DNA of 64,000 nucleotides from Novosphingobium sp. KA1 (GCF_017309955.1 NZ_CP021247.1:1947001-2011000); one strand, 5' to 3'; positions 8,927 through 17,249 are shown, numbered from the stretch's first letter. Program-made: numbers and translations. Notes: generated by a model from the letters alone, not told the origin.

Positions 8927-9232
8927 ATGACACAGCGGCTCAGTCAGCAACAGGTTCGAGACCTCATCGTCGATGCGCCGAGACGTGTCGTCGGCGAGCG
9001 CGCAAGTGCAGCGCCTGGCCCCGTCCATGTCGCCGCCGCGGCCGTCTATCTTGCTTTCATCGGGCTCGTGGCCGGCCTGTTCCTGCGTCCGGAACTGGCC
9101 CTGCCGATGGTGACGTTTGCCGGCCTGCTTGTCGCGGGCCTCGGATTTGCCGCTGCCTGGACAAGGCGGGCGGCAAGTCGGCGCAGCAATGCCGCCTGGG
9201 CAGCAGTGGGCGTGACGGGAATGGAACTCTGA
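8927..9232 (+). CDS. Small two-helix membrane protein, unknown function
   Basis: The 101-residue product has a polar N-terminus (TQRLSQQQVRDLIVDAPRRVVGERA), then two predicted transmembrane helices (VAAAAVYLAFIGLVAGLFL and ALPMVTFAGLLVAGLGFAAAW) and a short basic tail. I chose ATG 8927, seven bases after a GGCAGGAG-type ribosome binding site, over an upstream non-ATG start. It has its own FNR-like box at 8865-8878, and a strong terminator at 9391-9426 closes the unit. No enzyme motif is present. An oxygen-responsive envelope role is inferred from the promoter only. Confidence 0.75.
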   Translation: MTQRLSQQQVRDLIVDAPRRVVGERASAAPGPVHVAAAAVYLAFIGLVAGLFLRPELALPMVTFAGLLVAGLGFAAAWTRRAASRRSNAAWAAVGVTGMEL

Positions 9233-9390
9233 GTGCAAGGGCGGCGACAGGCGGGACGACCATCTGCGGTCCTCTTCTTTCCTGTGCTGATCCTGGGATG
9301 AGGGCAGGCCGTCTGCCCTGATCGTCGCCTGATCGGCTCGTGGCCCCGGCCGGGGGGCTTCTAGGAGCTGCGAACCGATCGCGCTTGGAT

Positions 9391-9426
9391 GACCCCTCCC
9401 CCATCACGGGGGAGGGGTCTTTTTTT
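9391..9426 (+). terminator. Rho-independent terminator
   Basis: A perfect 12 bp GC-rich stem (9391-9402 with 9408-9419, loop ATCAC) is followed by seven T residues. It ends rightward transcription from the moa/8927 unit. Confidence 0.93.
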
Positions 9427-9445
9427 GTGTTTATGAGTTTACGGC

Positions 9446-9964
9446 CTAGCTGCCGAGACGGCCATCGAGCCGGGCGATCGCGTCATCCTGCGCCGCAACC
9501 AGCGACTGCACCTGTTCGCGGGCGGCGCCAATGCTTCTGGCGCTGGGCGATTCCTCGACCGGGGCGGCATCGCGGGCATCGGCATACATCGTGTCGAGTT
9601 CACCGAGCGCGGCGATCGCCGGATCGCGGCTTGCCTGCAAGGCGGAGACCGCAGCCTGCGCGGTCAGCCAGGCATCGCCGCTGCGGGCCGAACCGGCGGC
9701 GGACACCGCCCGCTCGGCGGCCGCGCGCCGTGCGGCGAACTGGCCGTCGGCCTGGCGGGCGGCGGCCAGCAGGCCATCGATTCGCGTCGTGAGGTCGGCG
9801 CTGGCGGGCGGCAGCGGGGCGGGAGGCGCATCGGCATCGGGAGTGACGGGCGTGGCCCGTTCGACCGGCCGGACGGCGAGCGAGGGATAGTGGCCGGCGG
9901 AGGAGCAGGCGGCGAGGCCTGCGCCAAGGAAGAGCGGCAGCAAGCGGACTTTTGCGCGGATCAT
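9446..9964 (-). CDS. Predicted outer-membrane lipoprotein, unknown function
   Basis: The 172-residue product begins MIRAKVRLLPLFLGAGLAAC, a lipoprotein signal with lipobox LAAC. A proline-rich linker (TPVTPDADAPPAPLPP) follows, then an Ala/Arg/Asp-rich helical region (TTRIDGLLAAARQADGQF, ALGELDTMYADARDA, REQVQSLVAAQDDAIARLDGRLG) likely to form a coiled coil. I chose ATG 9964 because the lipoprotein signal starts there; the longer upstream reading has no such feature. It has no known domain that I can see. It is transcribed away from rplU, and the gap 9965-10282 between them holds no other gene. Confidence 0.8.
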   Translation of the reverse strand: MIRAKVRLLPLFLGAGLAACSSAGHYPSLAVRPVERATPVTPDADAPPAPLPPASADLTTRIDGLLAAARQADGQFAARRAAAERAVSAAGSARSGDAWLTAQAAVSALQASRDPAIAALGELDTMYADARDAAPVEESPSARSIGAAREQVQSLVAAQDDAIARLDGRLGS

Positions 9965-10110
9965 GAATGTGCCATAGCACGCGCAGGGACAATCGCGAGT
10001 GGCAATTGCGCGGGATGGCTGTCGGCGGTGGTCGGCGCACCGTGCGATCCCCGGCGGCGCGAGAGTCGTATTAGAGTCGTATTTCCGGGCTTTCCCGGCC
10101 AAGTCCTCGG

Positions 10111-10139
10111 TTGACACGAATCGGCGGTTGCCCTAACGG
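10111..10139 (+). promoter_or_regulatory. Candidate sigma-70-type promoter of rplU-rpmA
   Basis: TTGACA (10111-10116) is a consensus -35 element; 17 bases later TAACGG (10134-10139) is a weak -10. It would leave a leader of about 140 bases before rplU, in the 318 bp gap 9965-10282 where I see no gene. The -35 is good, the -10 poor. Confidence 0.45.
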
Positions 10140-10282
10140 CACCACTCTTTCCGGGACCTCGTTCATGAACGGGGCTCGGCGCGTCGCCCGCAAGGCTCCA
10201 CGGTTCCTCGTCGGACCTGAGCGGCCGGGGCAAGTTTGTTTCGGCCCATCACGGGCACACATAGAGATTAGGTAAGGGCACC

Positions 10283-10579
10283 ATGTTCGCAGTTGTGCGC
10301 ACGGGCGGCAAGCAGTACCGGGTTGCCGCCGGAGACAAGATCGCGGTTGAAAAGCTGGCTGGTGAAGCCGGTGAGACCATCACGCTGGGCGACGTTCTGC
10401 TCGCCGGCAACGACGGCGAAGTCCTCGACGCCGCGAAGGTTTCGGTTTCGGCCGAAATCATCGCCCAGGCCAAGAGCGAAAAGGTCGTGGTGTTCAAGAA
10501 GCGCCGCCGCCACAACTATCGTCGCAAGAACGGCCACCGCCAGCAGCTCACGCTGCTGCGCATCGTGTCGGTCGCCTGA
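10283..10579 (+). CDS. rplU: 50S ribosomal protein L21
   Basis: The 98-residue product starts [14 protein letters not shown], the L21 signature, continues with [18 protein letters not shown], and ends with [20 protein letters not shown] in the basic rRNA-binding loop. It binds 23S rRNA domain I early in 50S assembly. rpmA follows after 24 bp, the near-universal rplU-rpmA pair; the pair is closed by terminators at 10891-10971. Sphingomonad L21 proteins are often longer at the C-terminus; this one is the short form. Confidence 0.98.
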   Translation: MFAVVRTGGKQYRVAAGDKIAVEKLAGEAGETITLGDVLLAGNDGEVLDAAKVSVSAEIIAQAKSEKVVVFKKRRRHNYRRKNGHRQQLTLLRIVSVA

Positions 10580-10603
10580 GCCAAAGATCGGAAGGACTGA
10601 ACA

Positions 10604-10873
10604 ATGGCACATAAGAAAGCTGGCGGTTCGTCGCGTAACGGTCGCGACTCTGCAGGCCGCCGTCTTGGCGTGAAGAAGTTCGGCGGTCAGGAAGTGATCG
10701 GCGGCAACATCATCATTCGTCAGCGCGGCACCCGCGTGTACCCGGGCGTGAACGTCGGCATGGGCAAGGATCACACCCTGTTCGCCACCGCCGAAGGTCG
10801 CGTGCGCTTCCACGACGGCAAACTCGGCCGCAAGTACGTCTCGGTAGACGTGATGGCTGAAGCCGCCGAATAA
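10604..10873 (+). CDS. rpmA: 50S ribosomal protein L27
   Basis: The 89-residue product begins [21 protein letters not shown] after Met, the flexible N-terminal arm that reaches the peptidyl transferase centre. The beta core [29 protein letters not shown] is typical in pieces. An AAGGACTGAACA ribosome binding region precedes ATG 10604. It is co-transcribed with rplU. Confidence 0.98.
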   Translation: MAHKKAGGSSRNGRDSAGRRLGVKKFGGQEVIGGNIIIRQRGTRVYPGVNVGMGKDHTLFATAEGRVRFHDGKLGRKYVSVDVMAEAAE

Positions 10874-10890
10874 TCGGATGGTCGATAAAA

Positions 10891-10971
10891 GGGCCATCCC
10901 GACGGGATGGTCCCGCCGATCCGCTCGGATCGGCTGAACGAGGGAGAGGGGCCAGCCCGTCTCCCTCTTTT
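10891..10971 (+). terminator. Tandem hairpins ending rplU-rpmA
   Basis: Three stem-loops stand in a row: 10891-10900 with 10904-10913 (10 bp, GAC loop), 10916-10923 with 10926-10933 (8 bp, CT between the arms), and 10940-10947 with 10960-10967 followed by TTTT. The last has the form of a rho-independent terminator; the first two may protect the mRNA end. Confidence 0.75.
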
Positions 10972-11128
10972 CGTGTCTCCCTCTCGCACAGTCCGCGTTC
11001 GAGCCGGCTCGAATCTCGCCCATTTTTCCGCAAAATGTGCCTGATTTCCGCCAATTGGCCGTCCGCGTAATCGCAATGTCACGCGTCCTGTCTATGAAGG
11101 ATGCGGGGCTGATGAGTGGAGATACGTT

Positions 11129-11746
11129 ATGTTCATTCGCAGCGAACGCCTGTTCCTGCGGCCTGGCTGGCCCGAGGACAGCGCCGAGCTTCTGGCATTG
11201 ATCGCCGACAAGTCCGTCGTGCGCAACCTTGCCCGCGCACCCTGGCCTTATACCGCTGACGATGCGCGCCGTTTCCTCGAGGCACCGCAGGATCGCCTGC
11301 TGCCGCGTTTCCTGATCACCCAGCCCGGTGCCGAGGGTGCGCGGCTGCTCGGCTGCGTCGGTCTCGCCGAAATCGAGGGTGAGGTCAGCCTCGGTTACTG
11401 GATCGCACGCGACCAGTGGGGGCAGGGTTTTGCCAGCGAGGCGGTAGGCGCGGTGCTTGTGCTGGCCCGCTCGATCGGTCATCGCCGCATCGTCGCCAGC
11501 CACTTCGTCGACAACCCGGGTTCGGGCCGCGTGCTCGAAAAGGCCGGTTTCGAGCGCACCGGACGAATCGTCGAACGGTTCAGCGCGGGGCGCGGCATAG
11601 CCTTCCCCGCGCGCGAATATGCGCTGGAGTTCGGTGAGCCCTGCGACTGTGACGACGGTGGCAATGGGGACGGTGACGGCAAGGCCGGCATTTCGGCTTC
11701 GCGAATGTCGCTGCCGGGCATGAGCGCGCGCCGGCGCGCAGCCTGA
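11129..11746 (+). CDS. GNAT family N-acetyltransferase (tandem copy 1)
   Basis: The 205-residue product is a RimJ/RimL-like acetyltransferase. It begins MFIRSERLFLRPGWPED and contains EGEVSLGYWIARDQWGQGFASEA (acceptor strand plus the acetyl-CoA pyrophosphate loop WGQGFA) and the HFVDNPGSGRVLEKAGF motif found in this subfamily. A 40-residue Gly/Asp-rich tail (CDCDDGGNGDGDGKAG) follows the domain and is unusual. The substrate is unknown. It is a close paralogue of the gene at 11994, which shares the opening RTERLFLRPGWPED pattern. A hairpin terminator at 11775-11806 lies between them. Confidence 0.9.
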   Translation: MFIRSERLFLRPGWPEDSAELLALIADKSVVRNLARAPWPYTADDARRFLEAPQDRLLPRFLITQPGAEGARLLGCVGLAEIEGEVSLGYWIARDQWGQGFASEAVGAVLVLARSIGHRRIVASHFVDNPGSGRVLEKAGFERTGRIVERFSAGRGIAFPAREYALEFGEPCDCDDGGNGDGDGKAGISASRMSLPGMSARRRAA

Positions 11747-11774
11747 ATCTTCAGGACATTCCGTTTTCCTGACA

Positions 11775-11806
11775 GGGCCTTGCCCGGGACATCCCGGGCA
11801 GGGCCC
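11775..11806 (+). terminator. Hairpin terminator after the first GNAT gene
   Basis: The arms 11775-11789 and 11792-11806 pair over about 15 bp with one G-T wobble and a very tight loop, and are followed by CTTCGTTT. The weak T-tract lowers certainty. The rest of the gap 11747-11993 holds nothing else I recognise. Confidence 0.65.
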
Positions 11807-11993
11807 CTTCGTTTGGGGCACTAATGGGAACAGCCCGGAGATCCTCCGGAGCCGAATCTTAATCCGTGCTCCCCAACTTCGCCGGTGTCGATTCCGTGGC
11901 ACGTCCTGGCCGGAACGGCGCAAAGTGCGTGCATGGACCCGTCCGCTCATGCATGATGGCATCCGCGAGACCAGAAATACGGAGAACCGTGTC

Positions 11994-12623
11994 ATGTTCG
12001 TCCGCACGGAGAGGCTTTTCCTGAGGCCGGGCTGGCCTGAGGATCTAGATGAACTTGTCACTGCGATTTCGGAAGCGATCTCGCGGGAGACGGCGGATAG
12101 CCGAATCGGCGACGCGACCCTGCCGCGTACGGCCAAGGCGATCCGCGATTACCTGATGCGTGCCCGGGATCCGCGGCTGCCGCACTTCTTTGTCTACTTG
12201 CGCGCGCCGGACGGGGCGAAGCTGGTCGGCGGGATCGGCCTTGGCCGGTTCGATGGCGAAGTGGAGATGGGATACTGGATCGCGCCGCCCTACCGGGGCC
12301 AGGGTTACGCGCGCGAAGCGGTGCGCGCACTGCTCGATCAGGCACGGGCCTTGGGGCACCGGCGGGTCATGGCCAGCTATTTCGAGGGCGACGGGCCAGG
12401 CTCTGCAGGCAGCGGCGCCATTCCGGCTGCCCGCAGCGTGCTGGAGGCTACCGGCTTTTGTGACAGCGGCGAGGTGCGGGAACGGTTCAGCCCGGTGCAG
12501 GGTTCGCCGATGCTGGCGCGGATCTTCGTGGCCGAACTGGGCGGCAACGCCAGCCTGCGACTGGTCGCCTCGCGGCGGACGGGGCTCGCCGCGGGCATGC
12601 CGGGCGCGCGTTTGCTCAACTGA
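11994..12623 (+). CDS. GNAT family N-acetyltransferase (tandem copy 2)
   Basis: The 209-residue product starts at ATG 11994 by comparison with its neighbour copy: MFVRTERLFLRPGWPED against MFIRSERLFLRPGWPED. The acetyl-CoA site is GEVEMGYWIAPPYRGQGYAREA in pieces, with RGQGYA as the Q/R-x-x-G-x-A loop. The later HRRVMASYFEGDGPGSAG...SVLEATGF replaces the DNPGSGRVLEKAGF of copy 1 and carries a short insertion. This suggests an old duplication followed by divergence in the acceptor region. The substrate is unknown. It ends 10 bp before the convergent ygfZ gene. Confidence 0.9.
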   Translation: MFVRTERLFLRPGWPEDLDELVTAISEAISRETADSRIGDATLPRTAKAIRDYLMRARDPRLPHFFVYLRAPDGAKLVGGIGLGRFDGEVEMGYWIAPPYRGQGYAREAVRALLDQARALGHRRVMASYFEGDGPGSAGSGAIPAARSVLEATGFCDSGEVRERFSPVQGSPMLARIFVAELGGNASLRLVASRRTGLAAGMPGARLLN

Positions 12624-12632
12624 ACGCGGGGC

Positions 12633-13391
12633 TCATTCCTCGTCGGTGGCGAGCGGCAGCCAATGGGGGGCAAGCGCTGCGTCGATGTCCTCTACCCGCA
12701 GGTGGTCCACTGCAAGGCCGAGTTCGGGATAGGCGGCGCGGCGGCGCTTCTCGTCCGAGCGGGCCAGCGGCACCACGACCAGGCGGCGGTTGACCTTCTG
12801 GCGCCAGTTCATCCGCGCGGTGTTTTCCTGGCCGACGTAGCAGCCCTTGGTGAAGCTGACCCCGTTCAGTTCGACGGCATTGCATTCGAGCCAGAGCGTC
12901 TCGCCCTCGCCCAGTTCTGCGCGGCCTTCGGGCACGCCGATGCGCAGCCTATGCAGCCGCCAGGCCGAATCCGCGCCGGCTTCGTGTTCGGCCGGGTCCA
13001 TCTCGTCGATCCGGCCGACCCAGCGTTCGCCCAGCGCGGAAAGACGCGGATCGGGAGCGGCGCCGTCGCCCAGGTGCGGGCGCCAGTGGACCGAGAGGCG
13101 TTCCTCGCGGGCGATGTCGATGGCGCGGCGCAGACGGTACATCGACAGGCGCTTGACCAGCGCGTCGGCATGTTCGGCCTCGCAGTCGATCAGCAGGTCA
13201 TTGCCCGAGGGCCAGACGATGAAATCGAACAGTGCCTTGCCTTGCGGGGTGAGCAGCGCCGCCCAGGTGGGAAGCTGCGCCTTCACGTCGGCGGTCACCA
13301 GCCCCTGAAGGAAGTCGGCAACGTCTTCTTGCGAATCGGCACGGGGGGAAAGCCGGATCACGGCGCGGTCGAACAGGCGGCTGGCGGTCAT
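12633..13391 (-). CDS. ygfZ: Folate-binding YgfZ-like protein
   Basis: This 252-residue protein is of the YgfZ/IBA57 family, which uses tetrahydrofolate to support iron-sulfur cluster assembly or repair. The diagnostic motif KGCYVGQE is present (FTKGCYVGQENTARM). The N-terminal half has the GcvT-like fold: VADFLQGLVTADVKAQLP, QGKALFDFIVWPSGNDLLID, VKRLSMYRLRRAIDI. I chose ATG 13391 because the family begins with a segment like ASRLFDRAVIRLSPRADSQ. The upstream gap to 13638 carries promoters for both divergent genes. Confidence 0.92.
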   Translation of the reverse strand: MTASRLFDRAVIRLSPRADSQEDVADFLQGLVTADVKAQLPTWAALLTPQGKALFDFIVWPSGNDLLIDCEAEHADALVKRLSMYRLRRAIDIAREERLSVHWRPHLGDGAAPDPRLSALGERWVGRIDEMDPAEHEAGADSAWRLHRLRIGVPEGRAELGEGETLWLECNAVELNGVSFTKGCYVGQENTARMNWRQKVNRRLVVVPLARSDEKRRRAAYPELGLAVDHLRVEDIDAALAPHWLPLATDEE

Positions 13392-13526
13392 GCGCGATAA
13401 GTGGGGGAACGGCTGCGGATCCGCAAGGCGCCGGTTCCGGCAAATCGGAGGCAATCGAAATTTGGCGGGCAAAGGGCGCGGTCGATCAAGACCAGGGCGG
13501 GGAAGCACGGCAAGCAAGGCAGGATG

Positions 13527-13549
13527 ACTGTTCCAGATAATGGAATAGT
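13527..13549 (+). promoter_or_regulatory. Operator-like palindrome upstream of the nitroreductase gene
   Basis: TTCCA (13531-13535) and TGGAA (13541-13545) flank GATAA, and the symmetry extends outward to ACT (13527-13529) and AGT (13547-13549), so 8 of 9 arm positions match. It lies 89 bp before the nitroreductase ATG, in the gap shared with ygfZ. This shape suits a dimeric repressor or activator; the regulator is not identified. Confidence 0.45.
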
Positions 13550-13637
13550 TCCGTCGAAATTATCATGATTTCCCGATGGCCGATCACCGGCTATCTCTCC
13601 ATCCAAGAATTCCACCTCTCTCCCAAGGATACCCGAT

Positions 13638-14216
13638 ATGACCGGACGCATTGCCAATCCCAAGGTCGAGAAGCTGATCGTCGATCGCTGGTCGCCGCGC
13701 GCCTTCGATGGCAGCGAGATCCCGCAGGAAGACCTCGACGTGATCTTCGAAGCCGGTGGCTGGGCGCCTTCGGCCTATAACGTGCAGCCCTGGACCTTCC
13801 TCTATGCGAGGAAGGGCGATGCAAACTGGGACCTGTTCCTCGCGCAACTGATCGAGTTCAACCAGGGCTGGGCGAAGGATGCCTCGGCGCTCGTGTTTGT
13901 CGTCTCGGACAGCCAGATGCGTTCGGACAAGGGTAACTCGACCAACCACAGCCACAGTTTCGATGCCGGTGCGGCCTGGGCGCTGGCGGCACTGCAGGCG
14001 CAGGCACTCGGCTACCACACCCATGGCATGACCGGCCTGAAGTTCGGTGAAGCCGAAGCGGCGCTGGGCATCCCGGCCGATCACCGGCTCGAGGCCGCCT
14101 TTGCCATCGGCAAGATCGGCGACAAGTCGAGCCTGCCCGAATTCCTGCAGGAGCGTGAAGTGGCCAGCAGCCGCAAGCCGGTGGCCGAGATCGCCAAGGC
14201 CGGCACTTTTGCCTGA
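13638..14216 (+). CDS. Nitroreductase family flavoprotein
   Basis: The 192-residue protein belongs to the NAD(P)H-dependent FMN nitroreductase fold. RWSPRAFDGSEI near the N-terminus is the FMN-binding arginine/serine segment, GGWAPSAYNVQPWTFLYA carries the conserved P-S-x-x-N-x-Q-P-W motif, and GYHTHGMTGLKFGEAEAALGIP forms the second cofactor loop. AFAIGKIGDKSSLPEFL ends the domain. The substrate is not evident. An operator-like palindrome stands upstream, so the gene is probably inducible. ATG 13638 follows an AAGGATACCCGAT ribosome-binding stretch. Confidence 0.92.
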   Translation: MTGRIANPKVEKLIVDRWSPRAFDGSEIPQEDLDVIFEAGGWAPSAYNVQPWTFLYARKGDANWDLFLAQLIEFNQGWAKDASALVFVVSDSQMRSDKGNSTNHSHSFDAGAAWALAALQAQALGYHTHGMTGLKFGEAEAALGIPADHRLEAAFAIGKIGDKSSLPEFLQEREVASSRKPVAEIAKAGTFA

Positions 14217-14349
14217 ATGAGATCGGCCTGATTTCCCCCCGATCAGGTTGACGGCGCCTCATCCTCCTCCCTCGCGCGGGGCGCCTCGTGAGCCCGGTCC
14301 GCTTCCTCGTCATCGATCAGGGCGGACCGGGCTTCTTCGTTTGGGAGGA

Positions 14350-14694
14350 TCAGAAGCCCATCTTGAGGTTGAACATGACCCGGTTGCTGACGACCCCGCC
14401 GGGCATCGCGACCGAACTCATGTCGACACCGGCGGTGGTTCCCGGCGCGATCTGCCGTTCCGCGCGGCCAAGGCCCTCGGTCACGACATAAGTGTCGGGC
14501 AGCGGCCGAAGCCGGTCGGCCTCGGGATCCGGGGCGCAGACAACGATTTCCCCCGGCTTGCCTACCGGGCATCGGCGCGGAACGACGATCAGCGAGGTGC
14601 TCTCTTCTCCGCGCAGCCTGGCAAGGTCGAAGGAATCAAGCGATTGTTCGGCGGCCATGGGCGGCGGCACGGCGGGTTGATCGGCGGGGGGCAT
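14350..14694 (-). CDS. Conserved hypothetical protein (sphingomonad type)
   Basis: The 114-residue product contains LIVVPRRCPVGKPGEIVVCAPDPEADRLRPLP in outline, a Cys-x-EIVVC-like strand followed by Asp/Arg-rich turns often seen in small sphingomonad exported proteins. I chose ATG 14694, which has CAGGAG ten bases upstream. The N-terminal part is Pro/Ala-rich and carries no clear signal peptide from this start, so a TTG start at 14742 remains possible. The C-terminus GGVVSNRVMFNLKMGF looks like a closing strand. No function can be assigned. Confidence 0.6.
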   Translation of the reverse strand: MPPADQPAVPPPMAAEQSLDSFDLARLRGEESTSLIVVPRRCPVGKPGEIVVCAPDPEADRLRPLPDTYVVTEGLGRAERQIAPGTTAGVDMSSVAMPGGVVSNRVMFNLKMGF

Positions 14695-14887
14695 GGGGCA
14701 CGCACTCCTGCAGGCGGGTCCCGGTCGGGATGCAGCATGCAACCATCTGATCGTGGCGGATTTGCGGCAGTTGCACAGTCCCGGTTGTCACCGTGAAACG
14801 ATCTCTTCCATGGTCAGGCGAGCGGGATTGGACCATAGGCGCCGCTTGCGGCCTCTTGCATGGGGCAGGACAAGGATCACGCGGGCC

Positions 14888-15556
14888 ATGGCGCAAGGCA
14901 GCATCATCACCAGCCCCACGGGCGGCAAACGCAGGCTCGGCCCTTACCGCGGCGCCTTGGGGGCCCTTTTCGGCATCGCCGCCGCCGGGGCGCTGACGCG
15001 GCTGCTGCAAAGTGGCTACGATCCGGCGCTGCCGTTCCTCGTCGCGCCGCTGGGCGCCTCCGCGGTGCTGGTTTTTGCGGTGCCGGCCAGTCCGCTGGCG
15101 CAGCCCTGGCCGGTATTGGGCGGAAACCTGATCTCGGCCTTGGTCGGACTGGTCTTGGGGCATCTCCTCGGCGATCCGTGGCTGGCGGGTAGCCTGGCCG
15201 TTGCCGGCGCCATCGCGGTGATGACGCTGACCCGCAGTTTGCATCCGCCGGGCGGTGCCTGCGCGCTGCTCTGCGCGCTCGGCGCGACGGGGACACCGGC
15301 CTGGGGCTGGGCGCATCTGCTGCCGATCGCGGTCAACGTGGTGACGCTTTGCGTGATCGGCTGGATCTACAACAACGCCACCGACCATCCCTGGCCGCAC
15401 CGCGCGCCGCCGGTCACGCACCAGCCCGGCGAGCCCTACAGGCGCGAGGATATCGACATATTGCTCGCCGAGTGGGAGGAAACGCTCGATGTCGAGGCCG
15501 AGGATCTCGACGCATTTGTGCAGGAATTGCTGAAGCGAGGCCGGGCCTCGGCGTGA
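14888..15556 (+). CDS. HPP family integral membrane protein
   Basis: The 222-residue protein has four hydrophobic segments and the family motif LHPPGGACALLCALG, from which HPP proteins take their name. VAPLGASAVLVFAVPASPLAQPWPVLGGNLISALVG, with the N/GN-x-x-S-A motif, is strongly conserved in this family. Relatives in cyanobacteria and plants are linked to nitrite transport, but that function is not established here. ATG 14888 gives the usual short cytosolic lead; ATG 14810 is an alternative. The C-terminus is an acidic helix (EEWEETLD-like) in place of the CBS domains seen in some relatives. Confidence 0.88.
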   Translation: MAQGSIITSPTGGKRRLGPYRGALGALFGIAAAGALTRLLQSGYDPALPFLVAPLGASAVLVFAVPASPLAQPWPVLGGNLISALVGLVLGHLLGDPWLAGSLAVAGAIAVMTLTRSLHPPGGACALLCALGATGTPAWGWAHLLPIAVNVVTLCVIGWIYNNATDHPWPHRAPPVTHQPGEPYRREDIDILLAEWEETLDVEAEDLDAFVQELLKRGRASA

Positions 15557-15560
15557 CCGG

Positions 15561-16460
15561 TCAGGCCGTCGCCGCAGTCCGGCGGCGGCGCAGCAGGTCC
15601 CAGCAGAAGATCGCGATGGCGGTCCAGATGAACAGGAAGCACAGCAACTGCGAGGACTGGAATGGCTCGTGGAACGCGATCAGGCCCATCAGGAACACAC
15701 CGGTGGGCGTGATGAACTGGATGAAGCCCAGCAGCGAGAAGTCCAGCTTGCGCGCGGCCGAGGCGAACAGCAGCAGCGGGACGCCGGTGATCGGGCCGGC
15801 GCAGGCCAGCAGCAGATCGATGCGCAGCGATGAGCCCATCGCAAGGCCCGCCCCGCTTGCCACCTGCCAGGCGAGCACGCCGATGGCCGGGATCAGCAGG
15901 ACCAGAGTCTCCACGGTCAGGCCGGGCAGGGCCGTGACGGGGGCCAGCTTGCGGGTGAGGCCGTAGCCCGCGAAGCTGAGCGCCAGGCTCAGGCTGATCC
16001 ACAAGGTGTCGACCGCCCCCTTCGCCAGCATCGCGACGCCGATCGCCGCCAGCGCCATCGCCAGCCACTGCAGGCGCGACAGCTTCTCGCGCAGGAAGAT
16101 GGTGGCGGCCAGCACGTTGACCAGCGGATTGATGTAGTAGCCGAGGCTGGCTGCCAGAATGTGACCGCTGGCAACCGCGATCACGTAGATAGACCAGTTG
16201 ATGCCGATCAGCAGGCCGCTCAGTGCCAGCGCGCCGAGGATGCGCGGGGTGGTCAGTGCCGCGCGCAGTTCCGTACCCTGTTTCAGCACCGCGATCGTCA
16301 GCAGGCAGAACGGGAGCGTGAACAGGATGCGCCAGGCCACCACCTCGAAGGCCGAAACCTCGTGCAGCGCCGCGAAATAGAGCGGGAACAGGCACCAGAC
16401 GAAGTAGGCGCCCAGCGCCTGCGCAAGACCGCCGGAGCGACGCGGTAGGGTATTCGGCAT
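15561..16460 (-). CDS. rarD: RarD-type EamA transporter
   Basis: The 299-residue product has ten predicted helices and belongs to the drug/metabolite transporter superfamily. Its start (GLAQALGAYFVWCLFPLYFAAL) and the segments VVAWRILFTLPFC, INWSIYVIAVASGHILAASLGYYINPL and LGFIQFITPTGVFLMGL match RarD (chloramphenicol-sensitive protein), with the N-W and Y-Y-I-N-P-L signatures visible. The substrate is unknown; metabolite export is the family expectation. It converges with the HPP gene, with only 4 bp between the stops. Confidence 0.93.
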   Translation of the reverse strand: MPNTLPRRSGGLAQALGAYFVWCLFPLYFAALHEVSAFEVVAWRILFTLPFCLLTIAVLKQGTELRAALTTPRILGALALSGLLIGINWSIYVIAVASGHILAASLGYYINPLVNVLAATIFLREKLSRLQWLAMALAAIGVAMLAKGAVDTLWISLSLALSFAGYGLTRKLAPVTALPGLTVETLVLLIPAIGVLAWQVASGAGLAMGSSLRIDLLLACAGPITGVPLLLFASAARKLDFSLLGFIQFITPTGVFLMGLIAFHEPFQSSQLLCFLFIWTAIAIFCWDLLRRRRTAATA

Positions 16461-16672
16461 GAAAACGGGGCCCCGAGGCAGGAGTGCATGGGTGCGATAG
16501 GGGCGCCCACGGAGGCGGGCAAGCGGTTCGTCGCATCATGGGGCTCGCCTCGTCGATATCTCCGATCCTGACAGCCGCGTTGCAGTGCGTTCAGGTTGGT
16601 TGGCTTAAAGATGAATGCATGCAGCGGAACACGGGTAGCGACTGCCCTCCGCCGGACTGAAGGAGAATGACA

Positions 16673-17110
16673 ATGCGCGTACTGACCAAGGCCACTGCCC
16701 TTGCCGTCGCGACCGTCTCGCTGGCGGGTGCGATGCCGGCTCTGGCGGCTCCGACGTTTCATGCCAGCAGCGAATTCGTGGCGCCTGGGCAGGAAGTCAA
16801 TGCCCACAGCCGCGACCGTTACGGGCGCGGAGACTACCGCCGCGGTTATGGCTATCGCAGCGACTACCGTGACGGTTATCGCGGCGAGCCGGTCTATCGC
16901 AACACCCGCGTGTGGCGCGGTGACAATGGCCGCTATTACTGCCGCCGCCAGAACGGCACCACCGGCCTCCTGATCGGCGGTGCGGCAGGTGCCCTGCTGG
17001 GCCGCGAGGTCGACAACCGGGGTGACCGGACGCTCGGCACCGTGCTTGGCGCCGTAGGCGGCGCTCTGGTCGGCCGCGAGATCGACCGTGGCGGCTCGTC
17101 CTGCCGCTAA
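16673..17110 (+). CDS. Exported glycine-zipper 2TM-domain protein
   Basis: The 145-residue precursor has a signal peptide ending in AMPALA before APTF. A Tyr/Arg/Gly/Asp-rich spacer (GRGDYRRGYGYRSDYRDGYRG in outline) leads to a glycine-zipper hairpin: GLLIGGAAGALLGREVDNRGD, then LGAVGGALVGREIDRGG, two GxxxG-type helices like those of the Rick_17kDa/YmgG-like family. Such proteins lie in the outer membrane or envelope. I chose ATG 16673, seven bases after AGGAG, although ATG 16667 is in frame. A strong terminator follows at 17216-17249. Confidence 0.88.
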   Translation: MRVLTKATALAVATVSLAGAMPALAAPTFHASSEFVAPGQEVNAHSRDRYGRGDYRRGYGYRSDYRDGYRGEPVYRNTRVWRGDNGRYYCRRQNGTTGLLIGGAAGALLGREVDNRGDRTLGTVLGAVGGALVGREIDRGGSSCR

Positions 17111-17215
17111 GCTAACTTCATCTTGCAAGTACCGATTTCCCCCGTGCTGACGGCGAAGCGCGGGGGAAGTCCGCCTGTCTGCTTCGAGGGCCAGCTCTCG
17201 GAAAGCGGGTGGAGG

Positions 17216-17249
17216 GGGCGTCCGCGACCTGGTCGCGGGCGCCCTTTTT
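17216..17249 (+). terminator. Rho-independent terminator
   Basis: A 12 bp stem (17216-17227 with 17233-17244, one G-T wobble, loop CCTGG) is followed by TTTTT. It ends transcription from the glycine-zipper gene. The remainder of the 325 bp gap 17111-17435 shows nothing else. Confidence 0.92.
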
